From NCBI GenBank assembly GCA_037957365.1, contig JARHVA010002685.1:1961501-2025500 (forward strand): DNA of 64,000 nucleotides, written 5' to 3'. A program made the position numbers and the translations under genes. Every line of letters begins with the position of its first letter. The stretch's first letter is position 1. The DNA comes from Torreya grandis (Eukaryota; Streptophyta; Pinopsida; Cupressales; Taxaceae). Under the pieces are notes generated by a model. That model was not told where the DNA came from, ran no database searches, and saw nothing but the letters and a program-made list of their open reading frames with translations. This document shows, one piece after another, positions 62,805 through 64,000 of the stretch.

Positions 62805-62967
62805 GCCACTCTAAAAGGTGGATATTAGGCTTGTATGAAAGCCACTATGAATCTAGGCACTAGGCTTATGTGAAAGCCACTCCAAAATGTGGATGTTAGG
62901 CTTGTATGAAAGCCACTCTAAAAATATGCACTAGGCTTATGTAAAATCCACTCTAAAATGATGCTAA
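62805..62967 (+). repeat. Alternating 36/35-bp tandem minisatellite
   Basis: Four consecutive units (62805-62840, 62841-62875, 62876-62911, 62912-62946) plus a partial fifth begin GCCACT (TCCACT in the partial unit) and contain TAGGCTTRTGTGAAA-like ends. Odd and even units are more alike than neighbours, giving a ~71-bp higher-order period. Confidence 0.85.
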
Positions 62968-64000
62968 CCACCTACATATGTAATAAGGCATGCAACTATT
63001 GAGAATGCCTAGGTAATGTAATAAACTTATAAATAAAAGAAGGCAAATGTGCCATGCACATTGCTTCCAATCACTAGTGTTTGTAACATGGATTTTGATC
63101 TAGAAGTTATACCAATTGCCCTATCTAAAACTAGAAGCAAGAATAATCATGCCATGCCTAATGCCTCCTATATCTTTATTCTCTAAGAAAAATTGTACTA
63201 AAATTATTATATCTAAACAATTTTGAATGTGCAAAACTATAGTTGAACCTACTTTTCTACCTATTTTGGTAAAATTTGATTTTTTTGTTGTTTAGATAAG
63301 ATCATAAAAAATTGACACCCTATTGTTTAGTACGATAGTTTGATCTTATAACTATTATCCTAAGTTGATTCTAGTGATTGTTCTATAATTTTCACTATCT
63401 ACCTAGTTTATTCTACCTAGCTTGAAGTCTGGTTGCTATTCTAGGTGTTCTAAATGCTAATTTTTTCAACCGATAAGATATTTGATCTCTGCGATAAAAT
63501 CCTTATTTGTTTCCCCTTATTTTGAGGGTAGGAATGAAGACCCTATAATGATTGAACTCAGAAGAAATATCTTTGTAAGTGTGTTATTATGCAAAGATGC
63601 ATGTTATAGTAATGATAATTGACAAGATATCTTAAGATATAACATGGGTTGTAATGAGATAGTATTAGATCAACAAGGGTATAACTAGATAGATAGAATA
63701 ATGTAATAACATGTGCAATGTATTAAACTAAAATTTAAATTTGGCTAATTGTTAGTTATTAATTGTCAAGGAGGGATGGAGCATGATGTCCATCATGGCA
63801 TCCAAGAAGGCAAAAAAGTGCATGAGGTGGATCATGGAATTGTAAACAATGAGAAGCAAACAAGAAATAAGCATACATAGCAAGAAGCATACAAGAGTGG
63901 CCAATAGGCCAAGAAAACAAGGGACATAGACAAATGTCACTTAAACTATAAAGCAAGTATACAAGGCATGTTCAAATGCCATATACACATAAAATTGAAA
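62968..64000. other. AT-rich spacer at the right edge
   Basis: No gene recognised. The final 250 bases are purine-rich with repeated AAGCATACA/AAGCAAACA words. The overlapping minus-strand open stretches there reflect this base skew. Confidence 0.4.

Noticed and set aside
63752..63956. Two overlapping minus-strand frames near the right edge
   Set aside because: They are antisense to a purine-rich, repetitive stretch and show only hydrophobic low-complexity sequence.

Overview
The window is AT-rich plant nuclear DNA made almost entirely of old, nested LTR retrotransposons. I see no intact gene. The tRNA-iMet primer site in one element, the 1.5 to 5.6 kb LTRs, and the abundant C-to-T decay at CAG, CAA and CGA codons all fit a large, methylated land-plant genome. 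A gymnosperm or other large-genome plant is plausible, but the sequence alone does not fix the species.

Layout. 1-1690: decayed plus-strand gene with an HTHEDIDG motif (DUF7869-like), one recognisable intron, cut by the window edge. 3757-8708: solo LTR of family A (~4.95 kb). 9408-32821: family B array on the minus strand, flanked by a perfect 5-bp target duplication (TGTAG). It has three LTRs and two internal regions (period ~8.6 kb). The rightmost LTR lacks ~4.2 kb internally. The left internal region is interrupted by element C (16519-21251, minus strand): 1528-bp LTRs, TTGAC target duplications, a tRNA-iMet primer site, a polypurine tract, and one long reading frame broken by four nonsense codons. 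32827-36644: AT-rich spacer. 36650-56946: family A array on the plus strand, again three LTRs (~4.9-5.0 kb) and two internal regions (~2.7 kb). 56952-64000: spacer with a 204-bp GT microsatellite and two small tandem repeats.

Families A and B look like non-autonomous elements. Their LTRs are longer than their internal regions, and I recognise no protease, reverse transcriptase, RNase H or integrase. Their LTRs do not look alike, but all four internal regions encode the same decayed protein: a Tyr/Pro/His-rich start, a conserved block with LGYxxYM, RGCGxEV and REW motifs, an acidic region, and a short FDP-containing end. The two families also share the sequence around the primer site and a CCCCTATGAGTCA box before the 3' LTR, so they are related.

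The features most worth a second look are the tandem primer-site copies inside the LTRs of element C, the shared unrecognised protein of families A and B, the three-LTR arrays, and the conserved stem-loops in the giant LTRs.
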